Source: Brachionus rotundiformis (Eukaryota; Rotifera; Eurotatoria; Ploima; Brachionidae). From it: DNA of 64,000 bases. A program made the position numbers and the translations under genes. The notes below the pieces were generated by a model. That model did no database searches, was not told the DNA's origin, and was given only the letters and a program-made list of their open reading frames with translations. Below, in pieces: positions 1-11,506 of this stretch; within the stretch, counting starts at the first letter, position 1; each line of letters opens with the position of its first letter. Location: NCBI GenBank assembly GCA_016802295.1, contig JAESIW010000157.1:677951-741950 (forward strand), read 5' to 3'.

Positions 1-7
1 ATACAAC

Positions 8-1120
8 ATGTTTTCAACTATAACAGAATATTTAGCTAAAAATTTTGAGATAAGATATCTAGTTATTGGTTCAGTGGTTTTCTTGGTCACAGTGGCAGTT
101 GCAAGTCAATTTTTAAACTTCAAAGCAGCTCAAACACCATCAAAGCTGTTAAGCCCAATCGAATCAATAGACCATTTAAATCTAAATGACAAACAATTAA
201 AAGATTTTAATCACAAGTTTTTAAAAATTTTGTCAAACTTAAGCCGAAAACACTTATTTGTTGACAAAGTAAACAGTAGTGAGTACATAAAATCTAAAAA
301 TAAATCAAAGACATTTTCAGTGTTAAATGAGACCAAAGCGTCCAATTTGAGCCAACTGGAAGTTTTTAATGATTCATTAAAACTGTTTACTTTTTTGGAA
401 GGATTTATCAATGCCTACCGAATCGAAAGTGTTAATATAGCTACAAAAGAATCTCCAAAGCAACAATCTAAATTTGAAAACATGGTCGATTTTTGGAACT
501 TTATGGTCAAAATTTGTATTTTTTCAGCTATTAATTTAGTTTTTATCTATTTGATTATTCGAGCTTTGATGTGGGTTATTTTGGAGGCAAGCTCTGAAAA
601 GAGCATGGATGATGACAGTGTCTTGGGCTCGGATATCAACTTTAGTATCACCTCTTCTGTTGATAAAACAGAATTCGAACCAATTCAAGATAATGAAAAT
701 ATAGAAAAGAAAAAAGTTATCTATAAAAAAAACCACTCAATGCGAACTTCGCCAAATCGTATAAACAAAAAAAGTCTGCTAAAAAGAGCCCAGAAATTTT
801 CCAATTCATTTGATGGAGTCTTCGAAGTTGATCAAAGTGATGATATAGCTGAATATAACAAAAGAGTATCAACAAGTCTGATATCGGTGGTAAAAGTTGG
901 TAGTAATGAAAAGTCAGCCCTCGAACAAGATGATATGGACATCCAAGAAGAACGCATCCAAGAAGAGTTTAATATGGAATTTTTTATCAATTGGCTCACG
1001 AGTGATAATATTAGTAATGACTATAATTTAGAGAAAGAGATAGATTGTGATATGGCGACCCTGATAAACAGCGTAATTGATTCATATATAAAGTCAAATA
1101 CAGTAATTTTTATTTATTAA
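8..1120 (+). CDS. Orphan two-TM membrane protein
   Basis: Open frame of 370 codons with no family match that I recognise. Two hydrophobic segments are visible: about residues 17-36 (after a short charged N-terminus) and about 163-190. Between them lies a roughly 125-residue polar, Lys/Ser-rich loop; after the second lies a ~180-residue hydrophilic tail that is basic near 238-260 and acidic (Asp/Glu clusters) towards the end. The layout suggests an integral membrane protein with a long cytosolic tail. Only 7 bases precede the ATG, so an upstream exon cannot be excluded. The last codons contain an ACA|gtaattttt donor-like site, so the frame might also be spliced near 1100 rather than stopping at the TAA. 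Real coding is supported by length in an AT-rich genome where random frames are short. Confidence 0.6.
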   Translation: MFSTITEYLAKNFEIRYLVIGSVVFLVTVAVASQFLNFKAAQTPSKLLSPIESIDHLNLNDKQLKDFNHKFLKILSNLSRKHLFVDKVNSSEYIKSKNKSKTFSVLNETKASNLSQLEVFNDSLKLFTFLEGFINAYRIESVNIATKESPKQQSKFENMVDFWNFMVKICIFSAINLVFIYLIIRALMWVILEASSEKSMDDDSVLGSDINFSITSSVDKTEFEPIQDNENIEKKKVIYKKNHSMRTSPNRINKKSLLKRAQKFSNSFDGVFEVDQSDDIAEYNKRVSTSLISVVKVGSNEKSALEQDDMDIQEERIQEEFNMEFFINWLTSDNISNDYNLEKEIDCDMATLINSVIDSYIKSNTVIFIY

Positions 1121-3440
1121 ATTTTTGAAAAAAAAATGGCTAGCCGAACTTTAAAAACATAAAAAATAAGAAACTTAAGTTCCTAATTATTCGATTTATT
1201 TTAAAATTTTGTTCCAGAAAAAATAATTTTTGTAAAATTTGAATATATGTTTATTTGATTAAGACATAATCTATTCTAAATATAAATATAAAATAACTGA
1301 TATATTTTGTTTTTTAAAAAATTTAAATTTCCAATTTAAAAATGTTAAATTAGATATAATTCCTTTTTTCGATTCTAATTTGATTTAATTAGAAATTAAG
1401 AAAAGAAACTACTTGAATTCTTATTTCCACAGCTATTGAATGTAAGTTATCCCTAAAGTTTATTTTATGTGCATTAGCATAAAATTAAAAAATCTAATTA
1501 AAGAATAATATGAAATAGTTCTAACTTGAATGATTGCTCAGTAAGCTAAGATTAATTTTCGTTATTGGTTTAGTAACAAAAAGTTGTTTTTAAATCAACA
1601 ATTCACTAAATTTAAGCCAAGTTATGTTTAGTTTTAACTGTCTATCTATTCTGTAGAACTATGATAAAAATAATTTGCCAATTTTTAAACCATGCTAAGT
1701 AATTTCAGACTTATTTTACTAACAGAAAGAATAGATATAGTTTTGGTAGCATTTAATTGATTTGTAGATTTCCTTGGGTAAAAAATATTTAGCTGTTGAA
1801 AATAAATCTTTAGTCAATTAACACTAAAGTTTTTATTTATTCATGAACTTATTTTCATATTCATAGAAATAGAATCAAATTTAATTTAAAATTTTCAATT
1901 AAATTTTAAATAAGTTGCCGAGAAACCAGTATTTTTCTTAAAATTAAAATTATGATATCTTCATTAGAAAAGAAATGTACAATTATTTTCAAATTAAGAC
2001 TTTTTACATATATAAATATCAAGGTAAATTAACTAGACACTTTGATGAATAAATTTTAAATATTATGTAATTTAAAACAAAAAAAAGCTTGAAAATACGA
2101 AACATTTTTCAATTTTAGTAAAAAAAGATAAGTTTTGCATAAAAATTAAAATTTTCTAAACAAAAGTAAAGAAAAGAGATTATTTTTTATTAAACAATTT
2201 GTTTTATCAAGAGCTATATCAATGATGCACATTAAAAAAAGCATTCCAATATATTGACAGGTTTAGGGAGGTAATAGCGTTGTTCAAAAAAAGTTGCATA
2301 ATATTTAATAATTAATTTTTTTGTACAAGATCTAAATTTAACTTTAAGTTTATTTATATCCATTAGCTTAATCGTTATCAATAATATTTTTCGCTATTAC
2401 TTTAACAAAAATAAATAGAATAAGATTCGTTAGAAATTTTTTTCAGGATCTAATAAATATTCTTTGGAATATTTTTTATCATAATTGGCGAGATTTATAA
2501 AGCCATTCATTGCCTGGAAAGTCTAGGAAATCGTTCCAGTTTATCTGTGGTTTGTTTACTAGCCTAGAGGCTAATAGGGTGTTTTTTCAATCATGAACGA
2601 TTTGTTTTAACAAGATTTTTTTCTCTAATTAACAAAAATAGAGGCAAATGCCTTCAAAGCATTTCGCCTAATTGGCGATTGATTTATTTTAATAAATTTT
2701 ATTTTGAATCGTATAGAAAATAGAGCCAGAAAAAATTCAGCAGGCCATTATTCTAAGTTAATCTATTCTTTTTCAAATCCCCCTTTATTAAATATTTCAT
2801 TTAGATATTAACAGCATAAAAAAATTTTATTTTATTTTATTTATTTTAATAATTTCAAATATTATAAAAATTTGGAATCAAGATAGCACGTTTTTTTCAA
2901 TTTCCTTTTAACTTTTAAATAAAATATCAATAAAATTTTATTGGCATTTTACTTAAAGAATAACTCAAATAAAAACTAAGTTCATTTCTGACATACCAAT
3001 GTTTTGCCAGAATAAATTTTTCTCAATTTTTACATTATGAGCAAAATTTTAAAATGACATAACAAGTCAATATGTTAGAAGCGATTTATATTTATTTGAG
3101 AATACGATTTTTATTCAGGTATTATGTTTATTATTATTACTCTTGTTATGTAATAATTTTAATAGAAAACATATCTTGATAAAAATGATTTATTAAAGTA
3201 TTGATTATGTGTTAGAAATATCTGTTGTTGCTTAATTAAACTTAGAAGCATTTATTTATTTATATTCCAAGTTTAATCTTAATTATAAAATTTACATGAC
3301 ACCCAAGATTCAACTTTATAATTCTTTTCGTAATCTAATTATAGAAGATAGAACATAAATGTTAATAAAATTTTTGTTTTTATTCAAATAAATATGATTA
3401 ATATTAATTAATTCGATTCTTTTCGTAAAACCAGATTACC
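1121..3440. other. Intergenic, AT-rich, no gene found
   Basis: About 2.3 kb of AT-rich sequence with no convincing exon, RNA gene or repeat. The only slightly GC-richer patch is near 2490-2660. It should contain the promoter of the C2CD2-like gene, but no motif stands out. Confidence 0.5.
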
Positions 3441-6400
3441 ATGATTTCAACAGAGGCACCTTTGTCGAGTGAATCTGAATTTAACCAAGCCAATGCCAAT
3501 ATGGAAATAGGCTCAATAGCTAATACACCTTCGTTTATTTCGTCCTCAATCTCGACCATTTTAACCGGTCTCGACTACGTTTTCTATATATGGACAATTT
3601 CCCTAGTTATTTTAATTACTTATTTGAGTATTTACAAATATTATAGTACAAATACAATTAAAAAAAACAATACAGGAAATAGGAATAAAAATACGAATAA
3701 TATTCTTGGTTATATCATTTTCATACTAAAATTTTTAGTTAATGTAGTTGTTATTTTTTGTAAAGGTTTGATAAATCTCTTGCTAAATAAAAGTTCTCAT
3801 AGCTTTTTTGAGAATAAGTCTAAATCGAAAAATTTAAATCAAGATATCTTGTTAATCAACAATTGCCTAAAATGGTTCTATCTTAATTCTGAAACTAATA
3901 GGAACATCAATAATACTATTTTATCTTTGCTTAATTCAGGAAATTTAAAGCGCTCGGTTAGTCATTTTTCATTTTTTATTAAAAAATTATTTTTTTTTAA
4001 AAATAAATTTCTCAAGATTAATTCAAAATATGATGATATATGGTTCAAAAGAGTTGACACTTTGCCACCAAAATTCAGCAACATTGAAACTGTCCTTAGT
4101 GACAATGATACTTTGGTAAGATCCAAATTAACTTGGCTAAACATTCATTTAAAAATATAAATTTTTTTTTAAAGACTATAAAAAGCCATGTAGAGTTCAG
4201 TAATTTAGAAATTCAAGCCGAGTTAAAAAAAAATCATCGTCAAATTAATATAATTATTGAGAGAGTAAATGCCGAGGCATTGATTGTTTTAGGTCAATCA
4301 AATAGTTCTTCGTATGTTTTGGATTGTTCCTTGGATCCCAAATCAGAAATTACAATTGAATTTAAAAATGATCCGGTATATTTTTAGGTGTAAAAATATA
4401 ATTTTTTTATAAAAAAAATTTTTTTTTAAAGAAAATCGAGCTAAGCTTAATTGAATTTCTAAGTATTGTTCTTAAAAACTCAATTAAGCAATTTGTTCTT
4501 AGTTTGGAACTTAATTTTCAAAATAAAAAATTGTATGGCACCACAAAGGTATTTGAAAGTTGGAAAATTTTAAAAATTAAGATTGATTGTATGTTTTATT
4601 AAATAAGATAAACCCACAACATTTAGCTCCTCAGACAAATGCTAGCTCCAAAGCTCATCCAAGTCCTTTATTGAACAGAAATACAGGATCATCTTCTCCC
4701 AATTCAAATTTAAGCCCAGAGCTGTCAAAGATCAATCCTGAACACCCAAACGTAGCTTATTTGAGGACGACAGTAAATGAGAAGAGACTTTTGGTAAAGC
4801 TACTAAAAGCTAATAATTTGACTAGTAACTTATCCAAACAAAAAAAAAATCATTTTATATAATATATAATAATCAATTGAAGATTATGAGGAGCCATACT
4901 GTGTTGTCGAGTTGGATTCGCCAATGCAAAAACACTTAACAGACGTCCATAAGGACATTTCTTCAATCAACGAGCAATTTCTTTTTGATATTACACCTAA
5001 TTCTGAGGAGTTAAGTATATATGTTTATGATAGAGCTAAAGATTACGGAAGTAAAATTTAAGATCTAAGTAAATTTTTATTTTATTTGTATTTTTCTTTG
5101 ATAATGCAGAAGATTTAATTGGTGAAGCAGTCTTGCCAGTAAATGATTTATGTTCAGAAAATGGTGGCAAACGAGTTATTCAGCTTCATAGATTTGGATC
5201 TCAAAAAACAGGATCTCTCACAGTAGAAGTAAACTCATTAAGTCTTTTATATTTCAATTAAATAGATAAAATAAATCGAATAAATTAGTTTTTGTTCATC
5301 GAGCCAGTGAACCCAATAGTGGAATTGCGCAATCGTGGTAGCATAGCTTCGCGCAGTAAATCACCCTATGAGCCAAATGAATTATTAGGTGAAGAACCTA
5401 AAAATCCTTTTAATTACAAAGGTACTACCAGCATGAAATAAAAGTTAAAAAATTAAAAATATTAATTTGTTAGATGACATGAGGAATGACCAACGACAGA
5501 TTGATAATACTTCTATGAATTCATACAATGGAATGCAAGCGATTCACTCGGTTCAAAGTCCAAATAAAACATCCAATTTGACCGAGACGTCATTAGTTAA
5601 TAACCTTATACAAACACCTGTGCAAGCACAAAATGCCAGTGGTGGTTTAACTCCGACAAATAGCGGTAGAGTTATTAATCGAAATTATATGCAAATTCAG
5701 CCAAACAGTTTAAATTCAAATACTTTACAGTCAAATCAATTGGTGTCTAGTATTTACTCAAATGATTCTTTTAAAGACGGAATTTCAGATGACCGCAACA
5801 GGACTCGTTCAATAAGCAGAAGTGTTAAGAATCTTTTCAAACCAAAGTCCAAAAAGCGAGATAAATCGTATGATATGCAAACTGTTAACCAATATGAAAT
5901 TAACAGTGGTACAAAAAAAATATTCTTTGTTTTTAAGTTTTAATTTAATTTATTTAAGATGATACAGAAAATTTAAAAAAATCTAAAACAATCGGAGGAA
6001 GCTTGAAAAAGCTATTTAATATTAAAAAAAGCTCCAAAAAATACGAGGGCTCAGTGCATGAATTGAGAACAGGGTCTCCAAATCCAATCAGCATATCAAT
6101 TTCAAAGTAGTTATTTTTTTATGGCTAATTTATAGACTTTTTAAAATATTTGTTAATTAACATTTATTGAAAATGTTTTGTTTAAAGACCAGATTTGAGT
6201 AATGATAATGTATTTTGACCCAATTTTGTGTGATTATTAGATTTTTTTTTTAATTAATGCAAAAGGTTAATTTTTTTTAAAAAGTTAATTATTAAACTGA
6301 AATTTTAAATTATTGAACTAAACTGCTTGAGTGATTAAACTTCATCTAATTGTATAAATTTGATTTTTTTTGCTAAAACACTAAAAACTTTTACTTTTGA

Positions 6401-6666
6401 AAATTAAAATAAAATTCTTGATTGATTAGTGTATAAAATATTAATTTAATTTAATTTAAATTTTAAGGCCTAGTGATGTAAATTTACATAATTCGCCAAA
6501 TTCTCGTTATTTATTAACACCGATCGGCTCAGAAAAAAACAGCATCAATAAAACAACATATCAAGGCTTATACACTAATAACCAAAATACTCAAAATGAG
6601 AATGAAATGACCAACACAAATGAGGAATCTTACGAGCGAAAGGAACCTCTTATACTAAAGCGATAG
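3441..6666 (+). CDS. C2CD2L: C2CD2/C2CD2L (TMEM24)-like lipid-transfer protein
   Basis: Ten exons: 3441-4115, 4175-4375, 4432-4548, 4608-4824, 4883-5050, 5110-5228, 5289-5421, 5474-5908, 5959-6106, 6468-6666; joined CDS 803 aa. Residues about 36-66 form a TM anchor. A conserved block from about 130 to 330 (WFYLN..., IWFKRV..., VEFSNLEIQAEL) sits where C2CD2 proteins carry the SMP/TULIP lipid-binding module. A C2 domain follows (about 380-500: EEPYCVVELDSP, FLFDITPNSEEL, GSLTVEFLFIE), closely matching the vertebrate C2CD2L C2 domain. The tail has two Lys/Arg-rich patches (SVKNLFKPKSKKRDK and SLKKLFNIKK), like the polybasic plasma-membrane-binding tail of TMEM24, which tethers ER to plasma membrane and moves phosphatidylinositol. 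Family call rests on the C2 region; SMP assignment is by position. Exon 9 could instead end at the in-frame TAG at 6108. Confidence 0.8.
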
Positions 6667-9123
6667 ATAAACTGATTCAATATATATGAAAAATTAACTA
6701 GTCGATAATTTTAATTTTTCAATATATATACAAACACAATTATCAAGAAAAGATTTGTTTTTTATGCGGGGGTTTTTATTAAAAAATTTTTTGAATAATT
6801 TTTTTATAAGATCTAATAGAAAAAAATGCCGTACTTATTTGGTAACTTATTTTAATTTAAGAGTTGAAATAATTTAATTTTTTATATTCATTTCAATTAA
6901 ATTATATATTTATTAATAAATTGTGTTTAGCAAATATAATATTTTATTAATTAGATTACATTTTTAAAAAAATTCAATGCCCAATTCATTCAAAATCATT
7001 ATCTAATTTACAGAGATATCAGAAGACAACATTCTTCTACAAAAACCTGTGCAAGCACACAAATTGGTATTTTATTTTTTTATCTAATTTTACAAATTCC
7101 CAAAAATCGAATTTTTCTTAAGTTTAAAATCAAGCTAATTAATTAATTAAGAATTATTAAGCGATAAAAAAATGAACCAAAAAATGAAGCTGTTGAGGTC
7201 GGTGAATTTAGGTCTACATTTATTAATTTTTTTGTCATTTTTTCTATTAATTCAAAAAAAATAATAATGATTTCAGAGGCGTTTATGATTTTTTGAAATT
7301 GCTCTTTCTTAAAAATTCTGTTTTACATTTTTATAAAGAATATTCTTATCGCATTTTAAATGTTGTTTTATGCTCTATTTTTATTTTAGATTTTTAATTA
7401 TCGTTTTTATCTAAATTAAATGAACCTCATAAATTTACTACAGTCTAGTCTTCAAATCCTTTGAAATTAAAAAATAATTTTCCTCTAAAATATCTATCTG
7501 TGAATTATTTTCAAATTTGTTTTTAGAATAAATTACTTAAATAAATTTTAAAGTTGTAAATAATTATTATGCAGGTTAAAGAAAAGATAAAGATAAATGC
7601 ATCATGAAATGGCTCCTATGGCACCAAATTGCAACGAAACAGTGATAGACTCAGACATTTTTAAATTGTCGCAGCAAAAATACCAACTAAATAGTTTTAA
7701 TAAGCTATTAAACTTTTTCTCAAAGATTTCTAAGAGATGGTTAGTATTCTAAATTTTCTTTTTTTGTAATTTTAAATTAGAAAAAGTCAAACGAGTAAGA
7801 GTTTATCTAGAATTAATATCCAGAATTGTTTTTTTTAAGAAATAGGCTAAAAAGGCACAATTCCAAGATCTTAAGAGTATTTAAATTTTAAATTTGTTTA
7901 AGGATTTTATCTTTTTTATAAAAATTAATGGAACCTCGTAAATTTACTACGCTTTGGTACTGATAAGCAAAATAAAGGATAATTAAAAAATAATTTAAAA
8001 TCAAAATATAAAGAAATTGATTGTTTCAAATTTTTCAAAGGATTTTATAAAGTAAAATGTTTTATTATGTTTTTCACCACTAAAGTGACTTGAAATTATT
8101 TTGATACAGCCAAAGTCGTAAAAATCTAAGTCAAAGTTGTGAATACAAAAAAAAATTTTTTAATTCAAGTAAATTGCTAAAAATTTAAATAAATGATTAA
8201 ATTTTTTCGAAATTTAAAAAACCTTTGTCTAAACATTTAAATCTTCATGAAAAACTTAAAGATGTCAAGTCATGGGCTTTTCTTGACTTATGACTTAAAA
8301 ACATTTTTTTTTGATATATTTCTTTATAACTTAGAAAATTGATATCGATGATTTTATTTTTAGTTATTAATAAAATAATGAAAATCTTTAAAAAAATTTT
8401 TAGTCGTATACAATAAAAATTCTTTTAAGTTTTATTATTTATCTTATAAACAAGCCACATGAACAAAATGAATAATTATAAATACTTTTCTTTATTAAAA
8501 ATCTTCGCTTTTACAAAGAATTTGGTTTGTCTTTTTTTTTATGATAGTGTTTATTTATAAATGATTGATTTTTCAAGAGTTGATTTTTTTTAATGATCAA
8601 AATAAGGTAAGATCAAAGTCTTTTCTATATATTAATGAAAATTTTACTATCTATTTAAAAATTATAGTTTTTGAATTATGAAATAACAAATAAGTTAAGA
8701 AACTCATTGATTGTTATATGATTTTTTTTTAATATAGTAACTTTCAAAAACAAATGAAATGTATTTTATAGTAATTATGAATTTTTTTTTTATACTTTGA
8801 TATATACGTCATCAAACAAGAATTATTTTCAAATTGACTTTCAAAATGGCATAGGATTTAACTAAAAATATGACAGAATTAAAAATTTTAAAAGTTTTAA
8901 ATAATAATAAAATTTGAAATTGATAGCAAGAGATTAAATGAAAAAATTTCTAGTTTTAGTTTTAATACACGAATTAAGAAATAGATTTATAGGAATAATT
9001 TATTTGTGAAAGAACAAATTTTAATATTATTATTAATTTAAAAAATATTTTGATATTGTTAACAACTGCTGTAAAGGAAAATTTTAGTTTTATTTTTAAT
9101 TTTTAAGGTTTTTTTTTGATACA
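6667..9123. other. Intergenic; possible alternative exons
   Basis: Mostly featureless AT-rich sequence between the C2CD2-like and GalT-like genes. It contains two exon-like pieces, described separately (7017-7067 and 7575-7607), and a short frame at 7597-7752 (51 codons, ATG to TAA) with near-normal codon use that could be an unrelated small exon. Confidence 0.4.
7017..7067 (+). other. Candidate alternative exon with a motif repeated from exon 8
   Basis: A block preceded by TTTACAG and followed by GTATTTT. It contains ACCTGTGCAAGCACA, a 15-mer also found at 5616-5630 in exon 8 of the upstream C2CD2-like gene. In the frame that matches exon 8 it encodes an LLQKPVQAHKL-like peptide, comparable to LIQTPVQAQNA in exon 8. 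It ends in phase 0, and an acceptor at 7572-7574 (TGCAG) leads in the same phase into a 10-codon frame ending in TGA at 7605-7607. It could be a skipped or alternative 3' end of the C2CD2-like gene, or a decayed exon copy. I cannot place its upstream donor. Confidence 0.3.
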
Positions 9124-11026
9124 ATGGTTGCGTTACATCTCCACAAAAGAGCCATCTATTCAATTATCGGAGCATTGTTTTTATTAATATTTTTAATGAT
9201 GTTTTTTCAAAATGAAAAAAGCTCCCAATTTTCTGATTTAAATTTACAAAAAAAAAATTCACAAAATAATCCTAGCCAAACAAATTTAATGGATAAGAAA
9301 TTATACGCCTTATCCAAAGTATGTTTTCAATAATGATAATAATAAAAATTTTAAATGTCTCAACAAAAGAAATGGTTTGCTGAAAATTGTATGTCCAAAT
9401 TAGATCAAAAGTCCTTAAAATTCGAATTTATAGAAGAATACATTAACAGTTTTAAGAATTCCTTTAACAGAAATTGCAAGTAATTCAATCTAAATGATGA
9501 TAATTAAAGAATAATATAAATTTTTTTTATTAAGATTTGTGTATTCAATTTTTGACCAAATGTTTGAACTGGATGTCAGCTATGGTGAAATTCGTTTAGA
9601 TGAGCGATTTTTGGAAAGAGTTAAAGGCTGGCTAAACAATAATCCCGAATATGTTAAGCAAGCTTATAAGCAGGTAAATGTCTTTATTTTTTACAAACGG
9701 TTCAAATATCTTTCCAAATTATCGGAAACATAAATTTTAAAAAAGTTAATTTTTAGAAAGTCATAAAAATTTACAATAAATTTCATAATGATGAAATGAT
9801 ATATAACCCATTACGTGGAAAAAGACCTCAAGCCAAGCAAATTGTCTCAGAAAAAAATCAGTAAATACAGACATTAGAATTTAAATAATTTAGCTAAAAT
9901 TTAAAATTTTTAAAGTTCCTTAAATTTAATTGAGCAAAGTAAAACTAGTTGTGATTTTTGTGAAAATAATTATAAAATGTAATTAATTTTTTAAAATTAA
10001 AAATTTTATTTATTTGATTTTATTTGTAGAAACACTGCAAATGAAGTATTTGATCGTTTAGAAACGCATTTGTCTTATTCAGCAGCCAATACATTCAAAT
10101 ATGACAAATGGCACTCTTTGATTGTCAGTAGGAACCATGATCCACTTAATTTACAAGAAGAAGAATTGATTGACATGTACAAATTGAGTTTAGAGTGGTT
10201 CGAAAAAGTAAATAGTGTTGATCCGAGTGCCAAATTTCCAGAATTGATTTGGGATGCAATGCCAAAATCAGGAGCAAGTCAAATTCATACACATTTACAA
10301 GTTAGCATGGATGATAAGAATTATTATGGTGTTATGAGACGATGGTTAGAAGCAAGTCACAAATATTATGGCTCATATAATAGGGATTTCTTGGACGATT
10401 ATATTCTAATTCACAAGGCTCTTGGATTAGCTTATGAATTAAATAACTGTTTTGTTATATTTAGTTTGGTAAGTGACAAAATTCATTTAATTATTTGATT
10501 TGAATTTTTGCTTTAAGGTTCCATTGAAAGATTATGAAGTAATGATTGTTGGTGACAATGATCCCAAGTCGTATTTGACTATTAGCACACTGACTCATCA
10601 AGTTATTAGAAGTAATTTTAACAGAAATAATAAAAAATTAAACCATTTTATAAATATTTTTACAAGTTTTTGTGGATATTTTAGAGCAATACAGTTACAG
10701 CATTGGAATGCATTTTCCTATTTATGGAGGTATTTCTCTTAATCAATATATGTTTTGAAATTTATTATATTTTTCTTTTATTTTTAGATACTAATAATGA
10801 TTATGATTCTTTAAAACTACGAAAAATTTTTAGCAAAATTTTGTTCAGATCTCCCGTTGCCAATCTAAGATCAGATTTTAATGGATTAGATCTCTATTCC
10901 GTAAGTTTTATATCCATTTTGATCAAAATTAAAGCTTTCATTCTTATTATATATCAAATTTTTTATTTTAAAATAGTGTTAATTGTTTTTTTTTTTAAAT
11001 CAATCAAGTTGAGAATTTTAAGATAG
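9124..11026 (+). CDS. Membrane-anchored GalT-like (HIT superfamily) protein
   Basis: Ten exons: 9124-9318, 9370-9479, 9535-9673, 9757-9860, 9916-9978, 10030-10468, 10518-10611, 10685-10729, 10788-10900, 11009-11026 (last one tentative); 439 aa. An N-terminal hydrophobic segment (about residues 11-29) after a basic stretch suggests a type II signal anchor. The body carries YNPLRGKRPQ, then SCDFC (a CxxC pair of the kind that binds zinc in galactose-1-phosphate uridylyltransferases), then SAANTFKYDKWHSLIVSRNHDPL, abbreviated here to key motifs. The active-site signature is IHTHLQV, the H-x-H-x-Q pattern of GalT-type nucleotidyltransferases (the middle His is the nucleophile in GalT). A later YSIGMHFP motif is also family-typical. 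Reaction and substrate are not determined; it could transfer or hydrolyse a sugar nucleotide. The membrane anchor is unusual for classical GalT, which is cytosolic. Confidence 0.72.
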
Positions 11027-11506
11027 TTTAGGCTTATAATTTTGATCAAAAAATTAAAATTTTAAATTATTAATCTTATGCTTAAGAGCTCTGTTGTTGG
11101 AATCGATAGGTACGTTCTAGCAAACAAAGTTTTTACAGAACTAGACAATTTTCAAAATAGAAAATAAAAATTTATACTCAATATTTTTTATAAATAAATT
11201 ATTATAAGATAATTGAATTTTTTAATTTAAGATGGTCTTTTTTATGATATTATAAGAAATTTTGAACTACCAAAGTATATAGGTTTATTAAATAAAACAA
11301 ATGGTTATGTTGATTAATGTTCATCTTGAAAACATTTAGAATATTTAAAATAAAGATAAATATTTATTCATTTAAATATAAAAATTAACTCATGAACTAT
11401 AAATAATTTCTATAAAGGAGCTGTTACATCTAAATTTTAGTATTTGATATATTTTTTTGTATGATATTTGACAATCAAGCTTAATTGATGCTTAAAAATT
11501 TATCAT
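11027..11506. other. Convergent intergenic spacer
   Basis: About 480 nt between the 3' ends of the GalT-like gene (+) and the SLC6 gene (-). Nothing recognisable; presumably holds both polyadenylation regions. Confidence 0.5.
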
